Origin: Halichoerus grypus
Lineage: Eukaryota; Chordata; Mammalia; Carnivora; Phocidae
NCBI RefSeq assembly: GCF_964656455.1
Contig: NC_135714.1
Coordinates: 80,708,403 to 80,772,402 of the forward strand
DNA length: 64,000 nt
Reading direction: 5' to 3'
A model generated the notes under the pieces. That model was given only the letters and a program-made list of their open reading frames with translations. It searched no databases and was not told where the DNA came from. The translations under genes were made by a program, and so were the position numbers. Shown in pieces: positions 34,845 to 46,743 of the stretch (position 1 is the first letter of the stretch; the number at the start of each line of letters is the position of its first letter).

Positions 34845-35038
34845 CAGAGTCTGCCCCCCTCTTTTTTTTAAAACAGTACAAAGTTTTATAATTACGGTCT
34901 CTGAGCTTGGAAAACAGCTACCCCTGCAGACTGGATTTTCTCTGTGTCCTCAGATTGTAATGATTCTGTGAAGAAATGTCAATCTGTAGGAATTGTCTGG
35001 ATGGCTAATCAGCCTTCTTTAGTACTTGCCACGTGCCT

Positions 35039-35245
35039 TTTTTTTTTTTTTAAGATTTTATTTATTCATTTGAGACAGAGAGATACAGAGAGAGAGAGAG
35101 CATGAGCAGGGGAGAGGCAGAGGGAGAGGGAGAAGCAGGCTCTCAGCCAAGCCAGGAGCCAGACGTGGGGCTCGATCCCAGGATCCTGGGATCATGACCT
35201 GAGCCAAAGACAGACGCTTAACCATCTGAGCCACCCAGGCACTCC
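35039..35245 (-). mobile_element. Can-SINE
   Basis: Reverse orientation. Flanks CTTGCCACGTGCCT / CTTGCCATGCGCCT. Confidence 0.94.
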
Positions 35246-36380
35246 TTGCCATGCGCCTCTCTATTCCAACTGCATCTTTAGAGACCTGTGAATTAGGAAC
35301 TTTTGACTTGCCTGCCTCTAAACTCCTTAATTTCAGAGTTTGAGAGATACCAGTCCTCAATCAGGAAGTTGCTTAAAAACAGGAGATGTACTAAAAATTC
35401 TGATATGACCCTATGTTTTTCAAGTAGCTAGTGGAAAACCATGATTATTGTTTTATTAATATAAATTATAAAATAATGTTAATAATACTCAAAGAGAGCC
35501 ATTTGCATCGTGAGAAAAATGAGAAATCGCTATTAAAGGCACGCTATCTGGGGAGATCTTTTGCCAGCTCTACAGATGCATTTAGTACAAATTCACCAAC
35601 AGCATCAGAGCTCTGAAACGGAAAGTCAGTAAACAAGGGTCTATGCTTTATCATGTCAGTACCTGAGGTTATCAGGTTTTAAGAAGAGGGAAAGGGTTTG
35701 ATCCAGATATGGGTATTAGCAGACTGGATATATTTAGCGTGTAAAAACTGACTTCTGGGAAATGACAAAATACCATTTTCAGCTGACCTCTGAAGCTGTT
35801 AGTTTAATTGCCAGGCAATTTATGGAACTGGCACCTTAAAAAAATAATCCACCTTGTTTAAAATTCTTCCTTACAGCCCTATATGCATCCTCCCACCCAA
35901 CCCTGCTAAGTCGAGAGAATTTATTCAGATGAAAGTTAAATGTGGTAACTATTTCATGTTACAATAAAGTAAGATGGCAAGGTGAGTAAACACAATCTTA
36001 TCATTTTATTAGAGCTAAATTTTTACGTTCTGAAAGGGATTTTTGGAAATATATAGGAAAATATCAGCAGCCTTTGTTAAAATTGAAAAGCCAAGGGGAA
36101 AATATTTGTGTTTTGTTAATTACAAAAAATTGGCTAAATGTAATATCTGAAAGGCAGAGCAATCAACAGTACTTGACTGAAAATATTTGAGTGAAAGTTT
36201 TAAATATTTTAGCTTATTACTTTTGTTAATTTTTGTTCTGAAAAGCAATGTTACACTGTATGTCAACCATACCACAATAAAGCTGTTTGTTTTTTAAGCT
36301 GAAAAGAGAATGTTTAATATAGGAAATTCATGCTATTTCCTAAACCTGCCTAGAGGGTAAAGGTATTTAAAGTACTGACA
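35246..36380. other. Intergenic sequence with no recognised feature
   Basis: A short stretch near 36245-36290 (TTACACTGTATGTCAACCAT) looks like an L1 tail end. Nothing else is recognised. Confidence 0.45.
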
Positions 36381-36568
36381 GGGGCGCCTGGGTGGCTCAG
36401 TCCTTAAGCGTCTGCCTTCGGCTCAGGTCATGATCTCAGGGTGCTGGGATCGAGCCCCACATCGGGCTCCCTGCTCGGCAGGAAGCCTGCTTCTCCCTCT
36501 CCCACTCCCCCTGCTTGTGTTCCCTCTCTCGCTGTGCCTCCCTCTGTCAAATAAATAAATAAAATCTT

Positions 36569-36617
<49 letters not shown>

Positions 36618-36620
36618 AAT
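36381..36620 (+). mobile_element. Can-SINE with expanded (AAAT)n tail
   Basis: Near consensus. Target duplication AAAGTACTGACA at 36369-36380 and 36621-36632. The tail is about 70 bases of AAAT. Confidence 0.96.
36549..36620 (+). repeat. (AAAT)n microsatellite in a SINE tail
   Basis: A first short (AAAT)n and ATCTTTAAAA, then about twelve AAAT units with one slip near the end. Likely length-variable. Confidence 0.9.
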
Positions 36621-36636
36621 AAAGTACTGACAAAGA

Positions 36637-36843
36637 GGGGCGCCTGGTGGCTCAGTTGGTTAAGCATCTGATTCTTGGTTTCGGCTCAGGTCATGATCTC
36701 AGGGTCCTGGGATCGAGTCCCTCATCGGGCTCCCTGCTCAGCAGGGAGTCTGCTTGTCCCTCTCCCTCTGCTCCTCCCCCACTCGCCTCTCTCTCGATCT
36801 CTCTCAAATAAGCACATAAATAAAATCTTAAAAAAAAAAAAAT
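36637..36843 (+). mobile_element. Can-SINE inserted next to the previous SINE's target site
   Basis: Head GGGGCGCCTGGTGGCTCAGT. A third copy of AAAGTACT follows its poly(A) at 36845, so this element used the duplicated target of its left neighbour, or the reverse. Confidence 0.93.
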
Positions 36844-37245
36844 AAAGTACTAATTAAGAAACTTGGAATTATGTTGCTAGTTTGGGAAATTAAGTCAGAT
36901 ATATAATAGAAGATAATATTACTTAGAAGTCTTGTGCTTAGCCCATTAAAAAAAATCACACCCACACCCAAAGGTGAATTTGTTTGCTTTTTAACTTATA
37001 GCTGGACTTTAGTAGATTTCATTTTGGGGTTGGAACAACAGCTTAAATCAGTTTGAATCTACAAACTTTTGCTTTTCAAAATGATTAAGGAACCTTGGAG
37101 CAGAATTAGAACTTTAAAAATTATTTTATTATTCATGTTATTTTTTATTGTTCTTCCCCTTGGTGATTTTTTAAATGCATTTAATCTTATGTTGGTTTCA
37201 TTTTAAACACAATATAACAAGCAATATTAAAGAAAAAATTTTTTA

Positions 37246-37372
37246 TTATTTTTTTAAGATTTTATTTATTCATGAGAGACAGAGGGAGAGAGGCAGAGGC
37301 AGAGGGAGAAGCAGGCTGCCCTCAGAGCAGGGAGCCCGATGCGGGAGTCGATCCCAGGACCCCGGGATCACA
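37246..37372 (-). mobile_element. Can-SINE, truncated head
   Basis: Reverse orientation, from TTTTTTAAGATTTTATTTAT to ACCCCGGGATCAC, where it stops before the tRNA head. The next SINE abuts it. Confidence 0.88.
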
Positions 37373-37379
37373 ACAAAAA

Positions 37380-37601
37380 AATTTTTTTAAAGATGTTTTT
37401 ATTTGAGAGAGAGAGAGAGAGCGAGTGGGAGTGGGGGGCAGAGGGAGAAGGAGAATCTCAAGCAGACTCCCTATTGAGTGTGGAGCCCAAGACAGGGCTC
37501 AACCCTGGACTTGAACTGGATCCCACAACCCTGAGATCACAACCTGAGCCAAAACCAAGAGTTGGACGGTGACTCAACTGACTGAGTCACCCAGGAACTC
37601 C
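37380..37601 (-). mobile_element. Can-SINE, older, abutting the previous one
   Basis: Reverse orientation, ending GAGTCACCCAGGAACTCC, with a (GA)n run and an extra block around ACTTGAACTGGATCCCACAA. Confidence 0.9.
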
Positions 37602-37779
37602 AAGAAAAAAAAATTTTTTTAAGAAAATCTCTTCTACTCCAGTATATCCAACATGCCAACATTTTATACTTTTACAATTGTAGGGCACATGCAATTTTAA
37701 ACTTGGCATTGTTTCACATGATATTTTATTGAAAATATTGCATATTGAACATTGGTTACAGACTGGATAACATTTTTAA

Positions 37780-38600
37780 GCATTTTATTTTGAAATATTA
37801 TCAAACTTACAGAATTGTTTTAACAGTAAACTCTCACAAATGTTTCTAAATTCACTAATCATTAAAATGTTGCCTTGTCTCTCAATCTTTCTCTCATTAT
37901 TTCTAAGTCATTCAAGAGCAAGTTGCAGACATAATGACCTCTAAATAGTTCAGCATATTCCTAAGTATAAAGACGTTTTCTTATAGAGCCATACAATTAA
38001 TGAAATCAGGAAATGTAATATTAAGTCATTACTTTTATCTAAAATATATAATCAATATTTGAATTTTGCCAATTGTTCCAATAATTACTTTTATAGAATT
38101 GGTTTTTTTTTTTTTTCCAGTCCAGGATCATGCATTGCATTAGTTCTCATGTCCCTTTAGTTTTCTTTAATTTGGAAAAATTTCTCAGTTTTTCTTTGTC
38201 CTTTGAGATATTGACACTGAGGAATAAAGGACAGTTGTTTTGAAGACTATCCCTTACTTTGGTTTATCTGATTGTTTCCTTACCACGGTTTGACACTCAG
38301 TGCTGATAAGGTTACTGTGATCTTATTATGTTGATACAACATTTTTGGATTGTGCATCTTTGGCAGAAATGCTACATAAGTAATATCGTGTCCCCCCTAG
38401 TGCATCACAACATTGGTAAATTAGTGGCTTCAGAATATCCCACTGAGTAGGTATATTACAATTCTCTTACCCAATTCCCCAGTTATATATTCAGGTTATT
38501 TCCACTTTCTCCTATTATGAATAAGGCTCCAATACATACATTCATGAAAAAATTTTTTTTCATATTTTAGCTGATTCCTTCAGGATGAATTTTCAACAAT
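37780..38600. mobile_element. Ancient L1-like remnant
   Basis: CAAACTTACAGAATTGTTTT, CCAGGATCATGCATTGCATT, GTTCTCATGTCCCTTTAGTT and TCTTTGTCCTTTGAGATATT follow a known old L1 3' region. Orientation uncertain. Confidence 0.55.
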
Positions 38601-38749
38601 GGAATTAAACAATTTATAAGGTATAAACAAAATGTTCACTCTTTATATATATTGGAATTCACACGGCTCTCTAAAAGTGTTATATTGACGTAACAGGTCA
38701 CACAAACTCATCAGCATTGAGTGTTAAAAAAGAATTAAGAGAATATATT

Positions 38750-38947
38750 GGGGCACCTGGGTAGCTCAGTTGGTTAAGTGTCTGCCTTCGGCTCAGGTCA
38801 TGATCCCAGGGTCCTGGCATCGAGTCCCGCGCATCGGGCTCCCTGCTCAGCAGGAAGCCTGGTTCTCCCTCTCCCGCTCCCCCTGTTTGTGTTCCCTCTC
38901 TTGCCGTGTCTCTCTCTGTCAAAAAAAAAAAAAAATCTTAAAAAAAA
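38750..38947 (+). mobile_element. Can-SINE, young
   Basis: Near consensus (GGGGCACCTGGGTAGCTCAG). The tail is pure A with almost no TAAA. Confidence 0.95.
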
Positions 38948-39128
38948 GTATATAAAAGCCAATGGGGCCTGTCCCTCAGAATTATGGAAATAGTTAATAG
39001 GACATGAAGTCTCTAGGTGCAAAATAGATGGGCAGCCAACAAGAAAGCTATTTGATTTGTACTATCAAAAAATTATGATGGATGGTAAGAAGGCCAAAGG
39101 CAGTCATATCAATAAAACATCATAATTT

Positions 39129-39248
39129 TTAAAATTCAATTATGATTAACATACAGTATTATATTAGTTTCAGGTGTACAATATAATGATTCAATAATTC
39201 CATACATTTCTCTGTGCTCATCAAGATAAATGTACTTATCACAATCTT
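39129..39248 (-). mobile_element. L1 3' UTR fragment
   Basis: TTATATTAGTTTCAGGTGTA and CTGTGCTCATCAAGATAAAT match the reverse of the carnivore L1 3' UTR also seen at 10960-11060. Confidence 0.85.
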
Positions 39249-41147
39249 TTGCCCAATTCCTGGACCTGAGCCAGTTTTCAGACCCATATTCCACTGACTG
39301 AAGAAGCTGGGTGCCCCAAAGAAAGGAATCATGGCCAGTAATAGGGAAATGATTTTCCCAGTCCTCTCTCAAATGGATCTAAGGCCATTTATTTGGGTAA
39401 TTGCACACCTTGGAGAGGGGAATACCTAAATATTTCTAATATCATTGAACTCAGGTCTAACTTTATATTGATACCCAAAGGCCTGAAAAATCATCCTGGC
39501 TCCCACTCTTAGAATGAGGGCATATGGAATTCAAGTAATAAATGGAATCCCCATTAGTGCCTAGTACACAGTCAAGCCACTGTATCAAGAAACCCACTGG
39601 GTAGTTATTTTACCATTCCCCGAATGTGTAGCTGGAATAGTCATACTTTGTAGTATACCTTGGCCCTTGGGAGAAAAGGTTACATACTGGTAAAGGCCAA
39701 GTGAAAACCTCTGAAACTCTTCCTCCTCGCCCACTGACTCCAGTTAAGGTAATAAGCCAGAAGCAGTATATTTCTGGGGACAATGGTAGTACCACTCCTA
39801 AAACTCAAAAAGATGCAGGGATGGTAGTCCCCATTATATCTTGATTTAATCCACAAGTCTTACCCATTTAAAAACTAGATGGATCCCAAAATATGACATT
39901 AGATCTTTGAAACTCAAATAAGTGGAAGCTCAAATTGCTGCTACTCTACCAGACATAGTATCTTTGCTATAGCAGATTAACATGGCCTCAGTACATCGTA
40001 TATGTCCATTAGTTCGGTGAATTTTTTTTTTCCATCCTTATCCAAAATGTGAATTAAAAAGACTGCATTTACATAGACAGGACATATACATTTATAATTT
40101 TGCCCTCAGGCTATGTTATAATATGGTATATACGATACACTTCTGTCATAATATAGTTCCATGAGGTTCTCAATGTCTGGACATCCTGCAGAACATCACA
40201 TTTACTTGCTGTATCAGTGACATCATTCTAATCAAACTGGATGAGCATAAGGCTAGCACATTGGAGACTTTGGTAGGACATATATGCATCAGAATGTAGA
40301 AGATAAACACTACTAAGATTCAAGAACCTGACATGTCAATACAATTTTTAGGGATCCAATGGTCAGGGGCATGCCAGGATATCCCATCCAAACTAAAGGA
40401 CTAATTGCATCTCACACCACCTCCAGCGAAAAAAGAAGCATAACATCAGGATATATGCTTCTTCAGGTTCTGGAGGCAGCATATTCTCCTTCTGGGATAA
40501 ATAAAGTCATAAAGGCTGCTAGCTTTGAATGGAGCCCAGACGAAAAAGGGCTCTAGAGTAGGACCAGATTAAAGTGCAAATAGCTCTGCCCTTTGAACCA
40601 TATGAACCAGAAGACCTATGATGTTAGAGGTGTCAATGGTGGTGAAAGATGCCATGTGGAATTTTTGGCAAGCCACGGAAGGATAATCACAATGTAAGCC
40701 TCTGGGGTTCCAGGGCAAGGCCATGGCAACTGCAGCAGAGAATTTTACTTCTTTTGAAAAATTATTTTCTGGCATGCTGTTAGACCCTGATAGAAGGGAA
40801 ATACTTGGCCATGGGACATCAAGTGCCCATACGGTTGCAACTACCCATGATGAGCTGGGTTCTGTCAGACCTATTCCACTAAGTCACAAGGCTAGGCAGC
40901 CTGCCAACGATTCATTACGAGATGAAAGTTGTACACCTGGAATCTAGCATAAGCAGGACCAGAGGGCACAAGCAGGTTGTAGCAGCACATCTCCTTCACC
41001 TTACACTGTGGCCATATGGAGAATTACTCAAGATCACCTGATGGAGGAGGAAAGGTCAAGTTTGAATCATGGCTGGGTCCACTCAATAAGTGGGTGCAAG
41101 CTGAAAATAGAAGTTCACTGCAGCTCCACATGGGTGTGGCCTTAAAA
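39249..41147 (+). pseudogene. Endogenous gammaretrovirus-like pol relic, part 1 (broken)
   Basis: An old proviral relic read on the plus strand. Short matches to reverse transcriptase and RNase H regions appear in changing frames. Around 40350-40560 a piece ends in AASFEWSPDEKGL, and around 40725-40890 there is an RNase H-like stretch. Many stops and several frameshifts break it, and no LTR, gag or clean gene is visible at its left, where an L1 fragment abuts. An L1 interrupts it at 41148, and the relic appears to resume at 43166. It cannot encode a working enzyme. Family assignment (ERV1 class) is by resemblance only. Confidence 0.65.
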
Positions 41148-41368
41148 AACACTGGTGAGTGCCAAAGACAATGAGATACCTAGGAATAAACCTAACCAAA
41201 GAGGTGAAAGACCTGTACTCTGAAAAATACAAAATGCTGATGAGAGAAATCAGAAGATGACACAAAGAAATGGAAAGACATTTCATGCTCATGGATTGGA
41301 AGAACAATGTCTATCCTATCCAAAGCATTTTATACATTTAATGCAATTCCTATAAAAATACCAACATC

Positions 41369-41480
41369 AGGAGTGCCCAGCTGGCTCAGTTGGAAGAGCG
41401 TGTGACTCTTGATCTCGGGTCATGAGTTCGAGCCCCATGTTGGGTGTAGAGATTCCTTAAATAAATAAAAAACTTTATAA
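41369..41480 (+). mobile_element. tRNA-Lys-type short SINE inside L1
   Basis: GGAGTGCCCAGCTGGCTCAG, with GAGTTCGAGCCCCATGTTGG. Target duplication AAAAATACCAACA. Confidence 0.94.
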
Positions 41481-42539
41481 AAAATACCAACAGCATTTTT
41501 CACAGAATTAGAACAAAAAATCCTAAATTCTATATGGAACTATGAAGACCCCGAATAGCCAAAGCAATCTTGAAAAAAGGAAGCAAAGCTGGAGGCATCA
41601 TAATTCTGGACTTCAAGTTATATTACAAAACTGTAGTAATCAAAACAGTATGTTATTGGTACAAAAAAAAAAAAAGAAATATAGACTGATAGAACAGAAT
41701 AGAAAATCCAGAAACAAACCCACAATTATATGGTCAATTAATCTTCAACAAAGCAGGAAAAAATGTCCATTGGGAAAAAGACAGTCTCTTCAACAATGGT
41801 GTTGGGTTTTCCCAACTGGACAGCAAAATGCAAAAGAATGAAACTGTACCAAACACAAAATAAATTCAAAATGGATTAAAGATCTAAATGTGAGACCTGA
41901 AATTATAAAAATCCTAGAAGAGAGCACAGACAGTAATTTCTCTGTCATTAGCTGTAGCAACTTTTTTCTAGATATGTTTCCTGAAGCAAGGGAAACAAAA
42001 GCAAAGATGAACTATTGGGACTGCATCAAAATAAAATCTTCTGTACAGCAAAGGAAACAATCAACAAAACTAAAGGGCAACCTATGGAATGGGAGAAGAT
42101 ATTTGCAAATAACAAGTTTGATAAAGGATTAGTATCTAAAATATATAAAGAACTGATGCAGTTCAACACCCAAAAAGCAAATAATTCAATTAATTCAGAA
42201 GACATGAACAGACATTTCTTTAGAGAAGACATACAGATGGCCAACAGACACATGAAAAGATGCTCATCATCACTTATCATCAGGTAAATGCATATTAAAA
42301 CTACAGTGAGATATCACTTCACACCTGTCAGAATGGCTAAAATCAAAAACACAGGAAACAACAGGTGTTGGTGAGGATGCGGAGAAAAAGGAGACTCTTG
42401 CACTGTTGGTGGGAATGCAAACTGGTGCAGCAACTGTGGAAGATAGTATGGGTGTCCCTCAAAAAGTTAAAAGTAGAACTATCTTATGATCCAGCAATCA
42501 CACTACTGGGGTTATTTGCCTAAAGAATATAAAAACACT

Positions 42540-42648
42540 GGGGTGTCTAGTTGGCTCAGTTGATACAGCATATGAGTCTTGGTCTCAGGGTCATGAGTTC
42601 AAGTCCCATGTTGGATGTGGAGCCTACTTAAGAAAAAAAAGGGAAAAA
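42540..42648 (+). mobile_element. tRNA-Lys-type short SINE inside L1
   Basis: GGGGTGTCTAGTTGGCTCAG, with GAGTTCAAGTCCCATGTTGG. Flanks AAAGAATATAAAAACACT / AAAGAATACAAAAATATT. Confidence 0.93.
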
Positions 42649-42778
42649 AAGAATACAAAAATATTAATTCAAAGGGATACATGCACCCCTATGTTTATAG
42701 CAGCATTATTTACAATAGCTATGATATGGAAGCAGCCCAAGTGTTCATCAATAGATGAATGGATAAAGAAGATGTGGC

Positions 42779-42836
42779 ATATATATATATACACATACAT
42801 ACATTTATATATATATATATATTTTTATATATGGAA
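42779..42836 (+). repeat. (TA)n/(CATA)n microsatellite in L1
   Basis: ATATATATATACACATACAT and a second TA run expand the L1's usual short TATATA site. Confidence 0.85.
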
Positions 42837-43165
42837 TATTATTCAGCCAAAAAAAAAGAATGAAATCTTGTCATTTGTAATGACATGGATGGAGCTAGAG
42901 CATATAATGCTGAGTGAAATAAATCAATCAAAGCCAAACCACTGGATTTCACTCATATGTGGAACTTAAGGAACAAAACAAACAGGTAAAGGGAAAAAAA
43001 AAGAGTGAGAGAAACAAACCAAGAAACAGACTCTTAACTATGGAGAACAAACTGATGGTTACCAGAGGGGAGGGGGTGGGGGGATAGGTGAAATACCTGA
43101 TGGGGATTAAGGAGTATACTTGACATGATGAGCACCAGGTGATTAAAATAAAAACTTAAAAAAAA

Positions 43166-44110
43166 AAATCACTGGTTAGTGAAATTCCTCCAAATGAGTA
43201 CACTGTGCACTGGGTCCTCACTTTGTATGGAAAGATAAGCGGCCTAGGGTTAGAATGTATAAAAATTCATGTCAGTGGTGAATGGCTCGGCCAGCTAGAT
43301 AGGGGCCTGAAAGAAGAACTATTAGAAGATTAGAGCCAAGTAGATCTGGGGTAGAACATGTGGATAAACATATGTGAATACAAGTATAAGGATCCGTGTG
43401 TCACATGTTCATGTCCACCAAAGAGCATCTACCATGGAAGAGACTCTAAACAACCAAGAAAACAAAATGACTTGACCACTCTACATTAGCCAGCCTCTGT
43501 CATCAGCCACCTCAGTGCTTGCACAATGGGTGCATGGACAGAATACCCACGGGGACGGTGAATGGAGGCCACACAAGGCCCCCAAAAGACGAACTCACTC
43601 ACCAAGGCTAATGTAGCTATGGCCGCTGGCAAGCTCCAACTTGGCAGACAAAAGGAGGACCCATCCTTCCGTCAGAAGTCATTGACCCTGCTGATCAGGA
43701 TGAGGTAGAACTGCTATTAAGCAGTGGGGGCAGGGAGGATACACTTGGTGCCCAGGAGATCCACTTGGGGGCCTCCTGGTACTTCCTTGCCTAATTTTAA
43801 AGGCAAATGGACACAGAAGGGCATGGCACCCTGGGAATCTGACTCTTAGGGTAAGCACCTGGGCCAAACCACGGGGCAAACGACTAAGACCAGCACGGAT
43901 GCTCTCTGAAGCTGAGGAGAAACGTGAGGGGATCATGGAGGAGGGAGATAATGAGGCTTAGCCCCAGCCCTGACATCAGCTGCTGTGGTGGTGTCTGCTC
44001 ATCTTCCACTTCCAAATTCCCCTTGGAAAACAGGTCCACTGAGATCTGGGAGGAGGTGTTCCAGAATTTATGTGAAGAAGCGGGTTTGGACACCCGAAAC
44101 GAATGTAACA
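43166..44110 (+). pseudogene. Endogenous gammaretrovirus-like pol relic, part 2 (broken)
   Basis: Continues part 1 after the L1. 43166-43680 has a weak resemblance to the RNase H-integrase junction, with stops in every frame; 43680-44080 is GC-richer and cannot be assigned with confidence (a 3' pol or env region is possible). No right LTR is recognised. The right edge (TGTGTCAACTGTACTTCAAT at 44115) looks like an L1 tail. Confidence 0.5.
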
Positions 44111-44781
44111 TCGTGTGTCAACTGTACTTCAATTAAAAAAAAAATTACTTAAAAAAACAGGAGTAGGTGTGAGCAGCACAGGGGATAAACTACTGTTAAC
44201 GCAATGGTGACCCACCAAGACTTGCCTTTAATGAGTGACTTGTTGGCCTAGGCTCTGTGTCAGAGTGTACTGCCCGGAGTGTAGAACCAGCAACAACCAA
44301 TAGACATAATACTATAAAATTCTGAGCAGGTGAAATTTGATATCTAGGTGTAGAAGAACACTTATGTTTAGTACTTTTTAAATGAAATATTTTTAAAAAT
44401 ATGTACCAATAATTGAATAGGCCTAGAAAAATTCATGATTGAGTCATAATTTATGAATAAATTGGAAAATATATAATGGCATAATTTGTCATAAAACCCT
44501 CAGTACATCTATTAAGCTGAATATGTAAATCAGAGTGAAAAGTATTAAATTGTCACGTGACACATCTGGCAACTTAAGTTGTGATATCCAGATTTTTTTC
44601 TAAATTGCTATATAAAGAATTCATATGTCCTGACCCAAAGGATTATTATTGCTTTTTAGGGTAATACAGTTTGAGAATGTGGCTGAGTATTATTATACTT
44701 AGATGGGTGGCTTACTCACTTCTATATTTGGAAATGCTAAAATCCTGAAACTATACTTTATGTTATTTATAATGTTCCTGC

Positions 44782-44807
44782 TTATTTATTTATTTATTTA
44801 TTTATTG
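44782..44807 (+). repeat. (TTTA)n microsatellite
   Basis: Six or so TTTA units with no SINE attached, possibly the leftover tail of a lost element. Confidence 0.85.
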
Positions 44808-44929
44808 GATTGAGAACAGGTAAAAATTCAGCATTTAGACACACTGACCTCATAGTCTCCAATCCCCACAATTAAATTCTAGCTCGGGCTGCTAGGACAA
44901 GACCTTCCCACTAAGTGACCTTATGTGAC

Positions 44930-45450
44930 TATATTAGGGTTTTCCAGAGAAACATAACAAAACAGAACAATATCCTGCTATAGGACATTTATATATCTCC
45001 TATATACATGACTTATAAGAATTGGCTTATGCAGTTATGGAGGCTAAGAAGACTCACAATCTGTTGTCTGCAGGCTGGAGAACCAGGAAAGCCAGTGGTA
45101 TGATTCAGTGTGAGTCTGAAGGCCCAAGAACCAGGAGAGCCAATTGTGTAAGCCCTAGTGCAAGTGCAAAGGCTGGAGAACCAGGAACACTGATGTCCAA
45201 GGGCAGGAGAAGATAGACGTCCCAGCTCAGGTAGAGAAAAAATTCACCCTTCCCCCACCTTTTTATTCTGGATTGGATGATGCCCACCCACATTGGTGCG
45301 GGCAGTATTATTCAGTCTACCATTCAAATGCTAATGTCTTCCAGAAACACCCTCACAGATACCCTCAGAAAAAAATGATTTGCCAGCTATCTGGACATCT
45401 CTTAGCCCAGTCAAGTTGACTCATAAAATTAACAAGCACAGTGACACTGG
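44930..45450 (+). mobile_element. Old LTR-like interspersed repeat
   Basis: TATTAGGGTTTTCCAGAGAA, ATTGGCTTATGCAGTTATGG, AACCAGGAGAGCCAATTGTG, GATGATGCCCACCCACATTG and CAAGTTGACTCATAAAATTA form the ordered blocks of a well-known mammalian repeat of LTR-like build. I do not fix the subfamily. The block AGAACCAGGA recurs three times inside, which is normal for it. Confidence 0.75.
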
Positions 45451-45562
45451 AATAGCTAAAAATACTATCTGGGACTCACCAGCTTAAAGTAGAATTGGAC
45501 TCTTAATAACCAGCCTCCTCCAATGTTGACCAGATGTTTTATTTTTAAAATAAAATGTTGCA

Positions 45563-45779
45563 GGGGCGCCTGGGTGGCTCAGTTGGTTAAGCAGCTGACT
45601 CTTGATTTTGGCTCAGATCATGATTTCAGGATCATGAGATCAAGCTTGGCGCTGAGCGTGGAGACTGCCTAAGATTCACTCTGCCCCTCCCCTACCCCCC
45701 AACCCCACCCTGTTTGCAGGCACGCCCCCCATGCTTTCTCTCTCAGAAAATATTTTTTAAATAAATAAATAAATAAAAA
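45563..45779 (+). mobile_element. Can-SINE, older subfamily
   Basis: Head GGGGCGCCTGGGTGGCTCAG. TGTTGCAG lies on both sides and again after the next SINE. Confidence 0.94.
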
Positions 45780-45795
45780 TAAATGAAGTGTTGCA

Positions 45796-45895
45796 GGGGC
45801 ACCTGGCCGGTTCATTCAGTAGAGGGTGTGACTCTTGATCTTGGGTTTGAGCCCCATGTTGGGCATAGAGATTACTTAATAATAATAATAAAAAA
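45796..45895 (+). mobile_element. tRNA-Lys-type short SINE next to the previous SINE
   Basis: GGGGCACCTGGCCGGTTCAT, with GTTTGAGCCCCATGTTGGGC. It is bounded by the second and third TGTTGCAG copies. Confidence 0.92.
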
Positions 45896-46307
45896 TTAGA
45901 CTGTTGCAGATATTGTTGCAACAACCCCTTTTGTATTCCTCCTACATCACACTTCCTTCAACCCTCCCCAGTAGTCCTAGGGCAACCTTCCTCAAGATTG
46001 AACCTCTAAAAATACTTTTATATATTGTTGGTCATATATAACTTATAAGGGTTAGTAATCTTTCCTGATTTAAAATGCTTACTGTTTGTCAGCCTCAAGA
46101 AAATTTTCAAGAAATTAATATTAAGGTACTTTGTCAGAACTTGTCAAATGGAATTCCTAGTTTGAATGCTAGTAATTAATATGACATTTAATTCATCAAG
46201 AGATTGTGAATAGAATTGATGAAAAATGTGCTTTAAACTATGAAAATTATGGTTGTATAAGATGAGGGAGTATGTTTGTGTGACTTTTACATCAGTCTTG
46301 GTGATTT

Positions 46308-46675
46308 CTTTTTTTTTTTAAGATTTTGTTGTTTTTTTTTTTGTTTGTTTTTTTTAAAAGATTTTATTTATTTTTATTTATTTGACACAGAGACAGAGAT
46401 AGTGAGAGAGAGAGCATGAGCAGGGGGAGCGGCAGGCAGGCAGAGGGAGAGGGAGAAGCAGGTTCTCTGCTGAGCAAGGAGCCCAATGTGGGGCTCGATC
46501 CCAGGACCTTGGGATCATGGCCTGAGCCGAAGGCAGCCGCTTAACCGACTGAGCCACCCAGGCGCCCAAGATTTTGTTTTTAAACAATCTCTACACCCAA
46601 CATGGGGCTTGAACTCACAACCCCAAGATCAAGAGTGACACACACATTCCACTGACTGAGCCAGCCACATACCCC
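46308..46675 (-). mobile_element. tRNA-Lys-type short SINE split by a Can-SINE (outer element)
   Basis: Minus-strand short SINE in two parts, 46308-46330 and 46568-46675. Target duplication CAGTCTTGGTGATTTC / CAGTCTTAGTGACTTC shows it is a single insertion. Confidence 0.93.
46331..46567 (-). mobile_element. Can-SINE nested in a short SINE (inner element)
   Basis: Reverse-orientation full element, near consensus. AAGATTTTGTT of the outer tail is repeated on both sides. Confidence 0.95.
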
Positions 46676-46743
46676 AGTCTTAGTGACTTCTAACTCAAAG
46701 ACCATGATTTGATCCTGATTGTATGTTTGCTCACTGCTGTTTT

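Larger units (their letters stand above)
41148..43165 (+). mobile_element. 5'-truncated L1 (ORF2 C-terminal part and 3' UTR), with two SINEs inside
   Basis: Plus-strand L1 beginning inside ORF2 (AATGAGATACCTAGGAATAA) and ending with a 3' UTR and poly(A) at 43165. ORF2 pieces include MFIAALFTIAMIWKQPKCSS at 42691 and the segments at 41542-42290. Frames are shifted repeatedly. Flanks CACTGGTGAGTG / CACTGGTTAGTG are its target duplication. Two short SINEs lie inside, at 41369-41480 and 42540-42648. Confidence 0.93.

Noticed and set aside
41542..42290. Several plus-strand frames of 80-99 codons
   Set aside because: Shifted pieces of one degraded L1 ORF2.
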